Part shown: positions 22,001 to 26,841 of the stretch, in pieces
Layout: every line of letters starts with the position of its first letter
Numbering within the stretch: the stretch's first letter is position 1
Source: Saccoglossus kowalevskii
Lineage: Eukaryota; Hemichordata; Enteropneusta; Harrimaniidae
Length of the DNA stretch: 30,494 bases
Assembly: GCF_000003605.2 (NCBI RefSeq)
Contig: NW_003156741.1
Span: forward strand, 54,075-84,568
Direction of reading: 5' to 3'
Translations under genes and position numbers: made by a program
Notes under the pieces: generated by a model
What the model saw: only the letters and a program-made list of their open reading frames with translations
Database searches by the model: none
What the model was told of the DNA's origin: nothing

Positions 22001-22955
22001 GCTCCATTAGAATCACATCTCCAATAGAAATGCATAAAAAACAAAAATCACATTTTCTGAATCATTAAGATATTAATTATTTTGACCATAAACACACCTC
22101 TAATTAGTCACGTAAGTGCATATGCTACTAATAGAGCAAATAAAGTGAAAACTTATTTTCATGACTCAACCCACAACATGATTTGAAATTTACATCCCAA
22201 AACACACACTTATTTTAATAGTATCATCTTTAGACAATTGTTTTCAACACTTTTGATGTTTGGTTTCACAGGCAGTATTATTCGATGTATGCGGCGATTG
22301 GAAGAACTCCTTCGTGAGATGTGTCAGGCTGCCAAGGCAATCGGTAATACAGACCTTGAGAACAAGTTTGCCGAAGGTAAGTTGACACCCCTGCTAGCGC
22401 AATGGTTTATTACCACAGAGTGCATGGTTCCAGTCAAGCTTCATGCAAAATCATCTCTGTTATAGGGCTCTCAATGCTGAACACATCTACAGGTTAAATT
22501 GAACACCTGTGTAAAAAAAAATGTTGCGTCTGTGCTGTCAATACTATAACTGGCTTCAATTTCTCAAGATAAATTTTCAGTAATTTGGGGAAAATCAGTC
22601 AAAGTTTCTGATAATTAGGACATTTTGTAGCAGTGAAAATTAAGTGGTTCACAGTATTTTGTGTTGACATAGCAACTGGCTCTGTATTCAGTGACATGCC
22701 TTGATGGGTACGCCTTTCTATCATAATCTTGGAGTATAATTTCAGCTACCTGTGAATAAATAAAGCCTAAACCATAACACAATACCTGCTGGGAATTGGG
22801 AACACAAATGGAAAATTGAATGTTCCTTTGTTTTACTGATTATTTCCTTTTAAATTCTGAGAGACCAAATTAACCTGTTTTCTTATCTTTACTTTTTTTC
22901 AGGCATCACAAAAATCAAGAGAGACATAGTATTCGCAGCAAGTCTATACTTATAA
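6911..22955 (+). CDS. MTREX: Exosome RNA helicase MTR4 (MTREX / SKIV2L2), complete, 21 coding exons
   Basis: This encodes the Ski2-like DExH helicase of the nucleus that unwinds and feeds RNA to the exosome; in other animals it is the core of the TRAMP, NEXT and PAXT complexes. The 21 exons join in frame to 1,030 residues (human has 1,042). Visible parts are: a divergent N-terminus starting [13 protein letters not shown]; a KKPRL nuclear-signal-like motif at 62-66; Walker A AHTSAGKT at 147-154; DEIH at 238-241; SAT at 269-271; [11 protein letters not shown] at 439-449; [11 protein letters not shown] at 468-478; [10 protein letters not shown] at 507-516; the arch with its KOW domain at roughly 595-800; and the DSHCT helical bundle ending in [16 protein letters not shown]. 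Exons are 6911-7005, 8514-8648, 9091-9220, 9626-9738, 9975-10149, 10580-10670, 10819-10943, 11693-11791, 12782-13102, 13782-13994, 14916-15041, 15648-15798, 15953-16125, 16775-17083, 18142-18234, 19289-19384, 19743-19906, 20256-20418, 21086-21248, 22272-22376 and 22903-22955. All catalytic motifs look intact. Confidence 0.97.
7091..7110. repeat. AACAG microsatellite
   Basis: Four perfect tandem copies of the pentamer AACAG, just inside MTREX intron 1. Confidence 0.8.
7838..8148. repeat. 311-base dispersed element, copy 2 of 2
   Basis: Same length and orientation as 335-645. The ends are CAGGGATTTTTTTAAAAC at the left and CAGGGGTTTTTCTA for the right end on the other strand. Differences from copy 1 are mostly single-base changes plus compensating one-base gaps, so the two copies come from one family and are moderately old. 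Confidence 0.75.
8514..8648 (+). CDS. MTREX: MTREX exon 2 (nuclear signal region)
   Basis: This poorly conserved N-terminal exon contains [18 protein letters not shown]; human Mtr4 has a comparable GKKPRIEE. The acceptor is a tandem CAGTAG, so a transcript starting at 8517 instead of 8514 would lose one Ser and keep the frame. The exon ends AA before GTAAGT, splitting Asn-77. Confidence 0.9.
8649..9090 (+). other. MTREX intron 2
   Basis: A 442-base GT-AG intron. I see no repeat, RNA gene or extra exon in it. Confidence 0.7.
9091..9220 (+). CDS. MTREX: MTREX exon 3
   Basis: It encodes [20 protein letters not shown] and [14 protein letters not shown], which align with human LMPRVKVQSVETVEGCTHEV and DYLPLKPRVGKAAK. 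This is the conserved lead-in to the RecA1 domain. It ends on a complete codon before GTAACT. Confidence 0.95.
9221..9625 (+). other. MTREX intron 3
   Basis: A 405-base intron with donor GTAACT. Nothing else is recognised; the antisense open frame over 9445-9795 also covers exon 4 and is a chance shadow. Confidence 0.7.
9626..9738 (+). CDS. MTREX: MTREX exon 4 (Q motif and Walker A)
   Basis: It encodes [20 protein letters not shown] and then [17 protein letters not shown]. The FQ pair is the Q-motif region, and AHTSAGKT is motif I, the ATP phosphate-binding loop. The last Glu codon is split across the intron. Confidence 0.97.
9975..10149 (+). CDS. MTREX: MTREX exon 5 (motifs Ia-Ib)
   Basis: It encodes [20 protein letters not shown] followed by [38 protein letters not shown]. 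These are helicase motifs Ia ([10 protein letters not shown]) and the TGD and motif Ib region, almost residue for residue as in human Mtr4. It ends on a complete codon. Confidence 0.97.
10150..10579 (+). other. MTREX intron 5
   Basis: A 430-base intron. The phrase AACCTGATAAG occurs twice (around 10179 and 10308), a possible trace of an old repeat. Nothing else is seen. Confidence 0.6.
10580..10670 (+). CDS. MTREX: MTREX exon 6 (DEIH box)
   Basis: It encodes [20 protein letters not shown] and then [14 protein letters not shown] is motif II, which coordinates magnesium and activates water for ATP hydrolysis. Human has DS where this protein has a single DK junction before ERGVVWEE, so it is one residue shorter at this intron. 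Confidence 0.97.
10819..10943 (+). CDS. MTREX: MTREX exon 7 (SAT motif)
   Basis: It encodes [20 protein letters not shown] followed by [23 protein letters not shown] is motif III, which couples ATP hydrolysis to unwinding. The acceptor is TTCCAG and the exon ends on a complete codon (CAG) before GTAAGC. Confidence 0.97.
11021..11234. repeat. MITE with 40-base TACTGTAAAATAC-type inverted ends
   Basis: The left arm 11021-11060 and right arm 11195-11234 are inverted copies matching at about 36 of 40 positions. They read GTACTGTGAAATACTTTATT and GTACTGTAAAATACTTTATT at their outer ends and GGAATTAATTTTCG at their inner ends. Total length is 214 bases. A relative of almost the same length (213) lies at 13167-13379. 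It is in MTREX intron 7. Confidence 0.8.
11269..11577. repeat. 309-base MITE with AATAG-nnn-ATTTTCCGTAC inverted ends
   Basis: The left end has AATAG, three bases, ATTTTCCGTAC, then a TGCGAGA word. The right end on the other strand has AATAG, three bases, ATTTTCCGTAC, then TGCAAGA. The interior is visibly less AT-rich than the flanking intron, as expected for an insertion. It begins 35 bases after another MITE. Confidence 0.75.
11693..11791 (+). CDS. MTREX: MTREX exon 8
   Basis: Thirty-three codons, [20 protein letters not shown] then [13 protein letters not shown], span the end of RecA1 into the linker before RecA2. They match human with few changes. Both boundaries fall between codons. Confidence 0.97.
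11792..12781 (+). other. MTREX intron 8
   Basis: A 990-base intron with a C-run followed by a CT-rich tract (12292-12307) and a TTAA-flanked MITE (12533-12697) close to the acceptor. The rest is AT-rich without recognisable features. Confidence 0.75.
12533..12697. repeat. TTAA-flanked MITE family, copy A
   Basis: It runs from TTAAAGCGAGGGAGTCATCA to the inverse, ending GCAGGTGACGGCCATCCCGC then TTTAA. The inverted ends are about 27 bases, and TTAA on both sides would suit a piggyBac-like target duplication. The interior has TGTCATTGTTTACAAACAAG, which all complete copies share. Other copies are at 18266-18428, 20852-21007 and 30045-30149. Confidence 0.8.
12782..13102 (+). CDS. MTREX: MTREX exon 9 (start of RecA2, motif IV)
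   Basis: The longest exon (107 codons). It begins [20 protein letters not shown] and includes the Lys/Gly-rich loop [13 protein letters not shown], two residues longer than the human DQKGRKGGTKG. Motif IV follows ([19 protein letters not shown]), then [20 protein letters not shown]. Confidence 0.97.
13167..13379. repeat. TACTGTAAA MITE family, second copy
   Basis: The left end TACTGTAAATGCATTAATCA continues to TTTCGCTATTTTCGCTG. The right end on the other strand reads TACTGTAAAACTATTTATTT then TCACTG. At 213 bases it matches the size of the element at 11021-11234, with more divergence. It is in MTREX intron 9. Confidence 0.65.
13782..13994 (+). CDS. MTREX: MTREX exon 10 (motif V)
   Basis: It encodes [40 protein letters not shown] and [14 protein letters not shown]. 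These are the RecA2 RNA-binding and motif V segments. Human has GGLLP and GINMP at the two positions where this protein has SGLLP and GLNMP, both conservative. Confidence 0.97.
13995..14915 (+). other. MTREX intron 10
   Basis: A 921-base AT-rich intron. The only notable item is a G-run at 14474-14493. No repeat family or RNA gene is recognised. Confidence 0.7.
14474..14493 (+). other. Intronic G-run, possible G-quadruplex
   Basis: Six G, one A, three G, one A, then nine G on the sense strand. This satisfies the usual four-tracts-of-three-G rule and would also be present in the pre-mRNA. It stands out in AT-rich flanks. Confidence 0.55.
14916..15041 (+). CDS. MTREX: MTREX exon 11 (motif VI)
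   Basis: It encodes [20 protein letters not shown], then [30 protein letters not shown] is helicase motif VI with the arginine fingers. It is 42 codons long with intact phase-0 boundaries. Confidence 0.97.
15198..15575. mobile_element. Helentron-like non-autonomous element with one core unit
   Basis: It has a 5' block (15232-15320), one copy of the core unit (CTCAGATTTGTTTATTTTG and onward), the word AACAGCGGAGCTA at 15541-15553, and a small hairpin CAGCC-GACT-GGCTG at 15557-15570. The same order with three core units is seen at 27193-27836. In known Helentron-associated elements (DINE-1 or HINE type) a subterminal inverted repeat and a 3' stem-loop are diagnostic. The 5' boundary is approximate. 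It is in MTREX intron 11. Confidence 0.6.
15648..15798 (+). CDS. MTREX: MTREX exon 12 (winged helix)
   Basis: It encodes [40 protein letters not shown] and [10 protein letters not shown]. This corresponds to the winged-helix region after RecA2. Human starts this block [17 protein letters not shown]. The last codon (Lys) is split. Confidence 0.97.
15953..16125 (+). CDS. MTREX: MTREX exon 13 (arch stalk)
   Basis: It encodes [40 protein letters not shown] and [15 protein letters not shown]. In solved Mtr4 structures this is the start of the arch that rises from the helicase core toward the KOW domain. Confidence 0.96.
16126..16774 (+). other. MTREX intron 13
   Basis: A 649-base intron with a short GT run near 16207. 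Two related phrases, CAAAGATGGCTGACATGG (around 16431) and GAAGATGGCTGACTGGTGGC (around 16570), recall the AAAATGGCC hairpins of intron 15. Nothing else is recognised. Confidence 0.6.
16775..17083 (+). CDS. MTREX: MTREX exon 14 (KOW domain)
   Basis: It encodes [20 protein letters not shown], a Ser/Asn/Lys loop, [40 protein letters not shown] and [20 protein letters not shown]. The GWGVV-like strand (here SWGVVVNF) is the KOW fold, which in other species binds arch-interacting-motif cofactors and structured RNA. The inner loop is variable between species. Confidence 0.96.
17084..18141 (+). other. MTREX intron 14
   Basis: A 1,058-base intron that contains a near-perfect palindrome at 17732-17757. 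TTGGTTGCTCA (17341) and its inverse TGAGCAACCA (17977-17986) could mark the ends of a degraded element of about 646 bases, but that is weak. Confidence 0.6.
17732..17757. repeat. Perfect 12-base inverted repeat around CC
   Basis: AAATATAGTTGT is followed by CC and then ACAACTATATTT. The stem is perfect over 12 bases with a two-base centre, so it reads as a cruciform-capable palindrome. Weaker pairing continues outward with another GTTGT/ACAAC pair. Confidence 0.8.
18142..18234 (+). CDS. MTREX: MTREX exon 15
   Basis: It encodes [20 protein letters not shown] followed by [11 protein letters not shown], matching human [20 protein letters not shown]. This is the descending part of the arch. It is 31 complete codons. 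Confidence 0.97.
18266..18428. repeat. TTAA-flanked MITE family, copy B
   Basis: It shares GTCGTCACCT, the ACAAACAAGTGTCTACCC interior and the inverted end GCGCAGGTGACGATCCTCTC then GCTTTAA with copies A and C. The left end is degraded and lacks a clear TTAA. It lies about 30 bases after MTREX exon 15. Confidence 0.75.
18508..18880. repeat. Direct repeat of about 276-base period with AAAATGGC hairpins
   Basis: CCATTGCTGTTATTAAACG followed by a related stretch up to GATTTGTGTCAATAA occurs at about 18514-18580 and again at about 18790-18856. Each repeat is associated with a hairpin built from AAAATGGC and GCCATTTT (18614-18638 and 18747-18771). It is probably a duplicated or composite mobile element in MTREX intron 15. 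Confidence 0.6.
19289..19384 (+). CDS. MTREX: MTREX exon 16
   Basis: It encodes [20 protein letters not shown] followed by [12 protein letters not shown]. Human reads [20 protein letters not shown] here. It is 32 complete codons in the second arch helix. Confidence 0.97.
19385..19742 (+). other. MTREX intron 16
   Basis: A 358-base AT-rich intron in which I see no feature apart from splice sites. Confidence 0.7.
19743..19906 (+). CDS. MTREX: MTREX exon 17
   Basis: It encodes [40 protein letters not shown] and [14 protein letters not shown]. The [15 protein letters not shown] block is one of the most conserved stretches of the Mtr4 and Ski2 families. The final Ser codon is split. Confidence 0.97.
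20038..20100. repeat. Partial copy of the TATTTGCTCTATTAG MITE family
   Basis: It has CAGTTTGCTCTATTAGTAAT, then AATTACAGAGGTGTTTCTAT and GGTCAACAT. The complete element at 21996-22142 has the same words on the opposite strand. One end is missing. It is in MTREX intron 17. Confidence 0.55.
20256..20418 (+). CDS. MTREX: MTREX exon 18 (DSHCT start)
   Basis: It encodes [40 protein letters not shown] and [14 protein letters not shown]. This is the start of the DSHCT helical bundle, which closes over the RNA channel. It ends on CAG before GTGTGT. Confidence 0.97.
20852..21007. repeat. TTAA-flanked MITE family, copy C
   Basis: It runs from TTAAAGCAGGGGAGTCGTCA to the inverse end GCGCAGGTGACGACCCTCTC then GCTTTAA. 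It is slightly shorter than copy A (156 bases against 165) because of a gap near GCCTTTGTGTTTG. The ends are the best preserved of the four copies. Confidence 0.8.
21036..21071. repeat. 18-base perfect tandem duplication before exon 19
   Basis: TACAGTACTTCCTGTTTG occurs twice in a row, ending 14 bases before the exon start. It sits where the branch point and polypyrimidine tract would be, so it duplicates a potential acceptor-region element. Confidence 0.85.
21086..21248 (+). CDS. MTREX: MTREX exon 19 (DSHCT)
   Basis: It encodes [40 protein letters not shown] and [14 protein letters not shown]. Human reads IAKVSAEAKLEIDEETYLSSF and FKPHLMDVVYTWATGATF here. An 18-base tandem duplication lies 14 bases before the exon. 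Confidence 0.97.
21627..21921. repeat. MITE-like element with TTTAAAGG ... TCGCGC inverted ends
   Basis: The left end is TTTAAAGGTCTGCAGTTGTC followed by GCGC. The right end on the other strand is TTTAAAAGGCGGTAGTCATC followed by GCGC. The inverted match is about 24 bases with mismatches. The interior is less AT-rich than the intron. It may be related to the TTAAAGCG family by its TTAA ends, but the interior differs. Confidence 0.6.
21996..22142. repeat. 147-base MITE with TATTTGCTCYATTAG inverted ends
   Basis: The left end TATTTGCTCCATTAG (21996-22010) and the inverse CTAATAGAGCAAATA (22128-22142) match at 14 of 15 bases. The interior shares TGACCATAAACACACCTCTA (opposite orientation) with the partial copies at 3292 and 20038. 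It is in MTREX intron 19, directly after another MITE. Confidence 0.7.
22272..22376 (+). CDS. MTREX: MTREX exon 20 (DSHCT)
   Basis: It encodes [20 protein letters not shown] followed by [14 protein letters not shown], nearly identical to human. The first and last codons (both Gly) are split across introns. Confidence 0.97.
22377..22902 (+). other. MTREX intron 20
   Basis: A 526-base intron. The stretch 22572-22657 (from TTTTCAGTAATTTGGGG to GTGGTTCACAGTA) looks like a worn member of the TACTGTAAA MITE family. Nothing else is recognised. Confidence 0.5.
22903..22955 (+). CDS. MTREX: MTREX exon 21 (stop codon)
   Basis: The final exon encodes [16 protein letters not shown] and a TAA stop at 22953-22955. 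The C-terminal tail is identical to the human one, which fixes the end of the gene. Confidence 0.97.
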
Positions 22956-24030
22956 TCTGGGAAGAAGCCGTCTATTGATTAATAATGTGAATAAAGCAAT
23001 CATTCCATTAGCCTGACACGTGCTTTCTACAAACTTTGTTACCTTCATATACAGTTATAATGTATTCATTATGTTTTGCTTTTGGGATAAGTTTGGATGA
23101 CTTGAACATGCATCATGCTAAAATAAAAACACCATGTGTGATTGCTAGGTATGCATTATCTGTATTTGTGTTTAATATTCATATTTAAATGCTGGATTAA
23201 GTTTTATTGCCACCTAAAATATTGTTTTTGTCTTGTTCAAAATTTACAAATTTAAAGCATGTGCTCCCTCTAGTGGTGAAAATTGTCTCTGATTTGAATC
23301 GGGACAATGTTCACAGGGTTGATTTGTTTAGATTTGTGTTCATCTACCAACAAAAATAGTTTTTCATTCAATATTTAAAACAACAACATCGTAACCAGAG
23401 TTGTCTTTCTGACATTGTCATATTCGCTAGGCACCTTAATGGAAATTTGTATTTTATATTTTACTCTATCATAGAACAAAATGCCTTAGTGTGTTGAAGC
23501 AAGAAGTGTTTTTTTACTTTACAATGAATCACAATGCAATGCTTATGTCATTTTGCAACATTCAACAAAAGTATTTTAAAATTAATAACATTCTACCAGT
23601 GAATTATGCCAAATTGTGACTCAATGAACAAACCAAAGTTTTCATGACAATGTAATAGCTTACAACATGCTTCTACTGTCATATGAATTGATTTACTACC
23701 ATATGTAAAACTTTAATTTTAGTTGGGAGGGGGGCACTTATGCCAAGAAGACCTGTTTCTCTTGTTGACAATGCAGTTATAATCTTTGTACATTTCACTT
23801 AGATTTTCTTAGTGTAAAGAGATTATGGATGAGTGTTCTAATGAATGAATGTTTATCTGTGCATTTGTTTTGAATTTTATTGAAAGGGATAGGGGAATGG
23901 GTTGCATTGTGTTTATTGAGAGTGTGATCCTACTTATGTCTCTGATCGTTGTAACGATGTACAGATACAGGTCAATTTGTTTTAACTTTTTGTTCTGATA
24001 TTTTTGAATAAAACTCTTTTTTTAAACATT
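22956..24030 (+). other. MTREX: MTREX 3' UTR
   Basis: No reading frame is recognised after the stop. AATAAA signals occur at 22990-22995, 23122-23127 and 24007-24012. The last is followed by T-rich and GT-rich sequence (TTTATGTCTGTTTTTGTG) and is the best-formed end. The UTR is therefore between about 60 bases and about 1.1 kb, probably with alternative ends. Confidence 0.55.
24007..24012 (+). terminator. Candidate main poly(A) signal of MTREX
   Basis: AATAAA followed within about 35 bases by GTCTTTATGTCTGTTTTTGT, a good downstream GT/T-rich element. Confidence 0.55.
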
Positions 24031-24997
24031 GCCACTATGAGGAGTCTTTATGTCTGTTTTTGTGACTATTGTAAAGGGGTTAATTTTGCTTATTTCGCTG
24101 ACTGGAAAATGCGCTAAATTTAAACCCAGTGAATATGTAAAATTTACCATAGAACACATTATCTAAATGATAAAACCGAGAATTTAAAACCCACTGAATA
24201 TGCCTGAAACAACAAATCAGCGAAATTTGAATCCAGTGAAAATTATTCATTTTACAGAAATAAATGAAGGGCCCAATAAACTCAGTCTCCATATCTTCGA
24301 GTTGTATGGCTTAACTACGGGGATAAAAGTCCTGTAATTTGAGCATACATGCTCAGGGTTGAAGCAGGAAGTGAAATGGGTTAATTATAGATATAGACTA
24401 CAGTATTACCGCAAATAAGAATTATGGCAAGTGTTACTGTAAAATACTTTGAATTAATTTTCACTGGAATGATTTAGTGAAAAAATAAGAATTTCCAGCG
24501 AATGTAGCGAATTTATAATACTAGAATTGCCCATGGCAAAATGAAAATTGATCTTTTGTGCATGCCAGGTTGACCATGGTCTGATAGTTAAACCCATTTT
24601 AAATGTTATTTCGGTTCATAAAAAAAATACCACATTCTCAAAACATAAAAAGGATGTTCTTGTGGCTGCTGCACAATTTGGTTTGCTGATATTCAGTACT
24701 TGAGAATCCAATTAAAACTGATTAAAAATTGAGAGTTAAAAAAGACTTTCTCCCAGCTCAGACTACCGTGTAATATTCTATATTAGTCTGAGCTCCCAGT
24801 GATGTATAAAAGAAAGGCATTAATATATTGCCGTTGGCGGCGTTATTACTGAGGTTGCAAGATGATTGGAAATGTTTCGTTTAATTTACACGAACTGCGT
24901 CCATTTAAAAATGTATATAGATACCGTCAATACATTTATGAAATTTTATTCAACAAGTTTGTCTGGGTTCAGCGTTTTCTCTACCTTTCGGTAAGCA

Positions 24998-25060
24998 TGA
25001 CGTCACTGTGTAATAGGACCGCAAAACTGTGACGTACCACGCATGTCCGCCATTTTGGAT
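24998..25060. promoter_or_regulatory. CRE and YY1-like site cluster, possible promoter
   Basis: A perfect palindromic CRE word TGACGTCA is at 24998-25005, a half-type TGACGTAC at 25030-25037, and CCGCCATTTTGGAT (inverse YY1-type word) at 25047-25060. The cluster is about 1.6 kb upstream of the CCDC24-like ATG and may mark its transcription start, with a 5' non-coding exon. Only sequence words support this. Confidence 0.35.
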
Positions 25061-26217
25061 AATTTGGGCTCTGGGCAGTTTTGGGTTTTCGTGAAAATAG
25101 TTTATTTTCATCTACTTGGTATCACACGTACCAGTAATATTTATATAGGTCAGGGATATAGGTAGTCTTACACATTTGTTATCAATATGTTGGAGCCAAT
25201 ATTGAGGTAAGAAACTCCACCTACACGGTCATGTGTAACAAAACCGACGACCTCGGTTAGCTGCCATTAGTTTGTTTATGTTGACATGGTAATAGGGACA
25301 GCTGTGGGATCAACTTTTCTTCGCTGATTTCGTCTTGTAGCTTTCACAAATTTCAAGCTATTGATGCTTGACTATCTAAGTATGGTTGCTTGTCCACGTC
25401 TAGCAGGAAATATTGCTTAGAAATGATAAAAAAAGGTCCGAAATTACTGCTACCACGATATATGCAGGGGTCCTGCACTGAATGAATTTACTATAAATCA
25501 TTTCGGAGCAATATTTTCTACTTAGACAGCCAGCCGCATACTTAGGTCGTCACACGATATGAATAGGTTTGTTTCCTATATGCTCAGCGATTTATGTTTG
25601 TTTTATTAACATTATGATGCATGGTGGGTTCAACCACAGTCGCCTGTAGTGTAAAATGTATTGAAATGTATCACAAGCGTGGCCGTATCATTGCCATAAA
25701 ATCATCCATATTGTGTAATAATTTGATCTTCGACATTTGATCCTTGCCGGTGTATGGATCAGTTACACAAACAGCAAGTATCATAAAAACCCAAACGTTA
25801 TTCTTGAGGCGTAGATGATGTGATCAAGCAGGACATCTGTGGTGTACAATAAACTGTTCATACAACTGAAACAAACAATATAAACACAAACAAAATATTT
25901 ATTATTTAAAAGCAAAATTTGATTGGACTGAACTGTAATTATTATGCTATATTAAATTTGCAGTCATGCTTAAATGACAAAAATCTGCATGTTGCTTCTG
26001 ACGTGTGCTACTAAGCCATCACATTCTTAGTAATATATCTGTAATAAAACAAGCAAACGATTGTCAATGACCACAATGATCAGATCTGAATGGTATAACA
26101 TGAACATCAACAAGATGGCTTAACAAACTTACGTATGCACGCTAAGTGTGTGCACTGTTTGTTGTCTGGATTTTTGTGTGCGTACTGGGTGAGTTAGTAG
26201 TGGACTTTGGATAAATA

Positions 26218-26313
26218 AACTTGTGGGACGAATCAACATGGGACAAATCAACTTGGGACAAATCGACTTGCGGCTGAATCAACTTGGGACAAATGTGTTT
26301 TGGGATGAATCAA
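26218..26313. repeat. Short tandem repeat, units of 15-17 bases
   Basis: About six imperfect units based on AACTTGGGACAAATC, ending at AATCAACGCCC. Units vary by small indels and by GGGACGAATC versus GGGACAAATC. It lies about 370 bases upstream of the CCDC24-like start codon. Confidence 0.75.
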
Positions 26314-26685
26314 CGCCCACCATGTTGCCAGTACGCTATGCCTCTGTCTTTAGAAATTAAACACGTATGGAGACACAACCAATTTCTGCATGTAGTATAA
26401 TCCAAAAGAGGAATTAAAGCATGGCTACAAGAACATTTGACTATTTGTGGTATACCCAACTTTCACTTATTTGAAATTTGTGTGTTTATTTGCCAGATTA
26501 AATGAAATAGAAATTCACTTCTTTGTTTTCATGCACAGTGTCAAACATGGTGTGTAACCCAAGCAGAAATGGTGTGCATGGTATAAGGTAAATGCAAAAG
26601 ATTTAACACTTTATCGTCCATGACCTAGTATGTGTTGGTAGTTTCAAAATCAAACACTTTTTTTTGCTGTGGACATTCTACGGCA

Positions 26686-26841
26686 ATGAGCGACATACCA
26701 CCGTATGACCTTCAGGCATATCAGCCTCCTCCATCACTATGGAAACTAGTTGAAGAAAATGTATCTCCTGAAGAACGGGAAGAAATTCAAGAAATTCTTG
26801 GTGATAGTTTGATTGAACAAAGTTTAGAACTTCATTCTGAG
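26686..26841 (+). CDS. CCDC24: CCDC24-like exon 1 (start codon)
   Basis: The ATG at 26686 opens MSDIPPYDLQAYQPPPSLW. It is the first ATG of the open frame; the frame stays open upstream to about 26632 without another ATG. The exon is 52 whole codons ending GAG before GTGAGT. A 5' non-coding exon may lie upstream. Confidence 0.75.

Larger units (their letters stand above)
24031..26685. other. Intergenic region between MTREX and the CCDC24-like gene
   Basis: It holds two worn TACTGTAAA-type MITE pieces (about 24087-24257 and 24428-24520), a promoter-like cluster with cAMP-response-type sites (24998-25060), and a short tandem repeat (26218-26313). From 25100 to 26200 I see no exon, repeat or RNA gene. 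A 5' non-coding exon of the downstream gene could lie here unseen. Confidence 0.5.
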
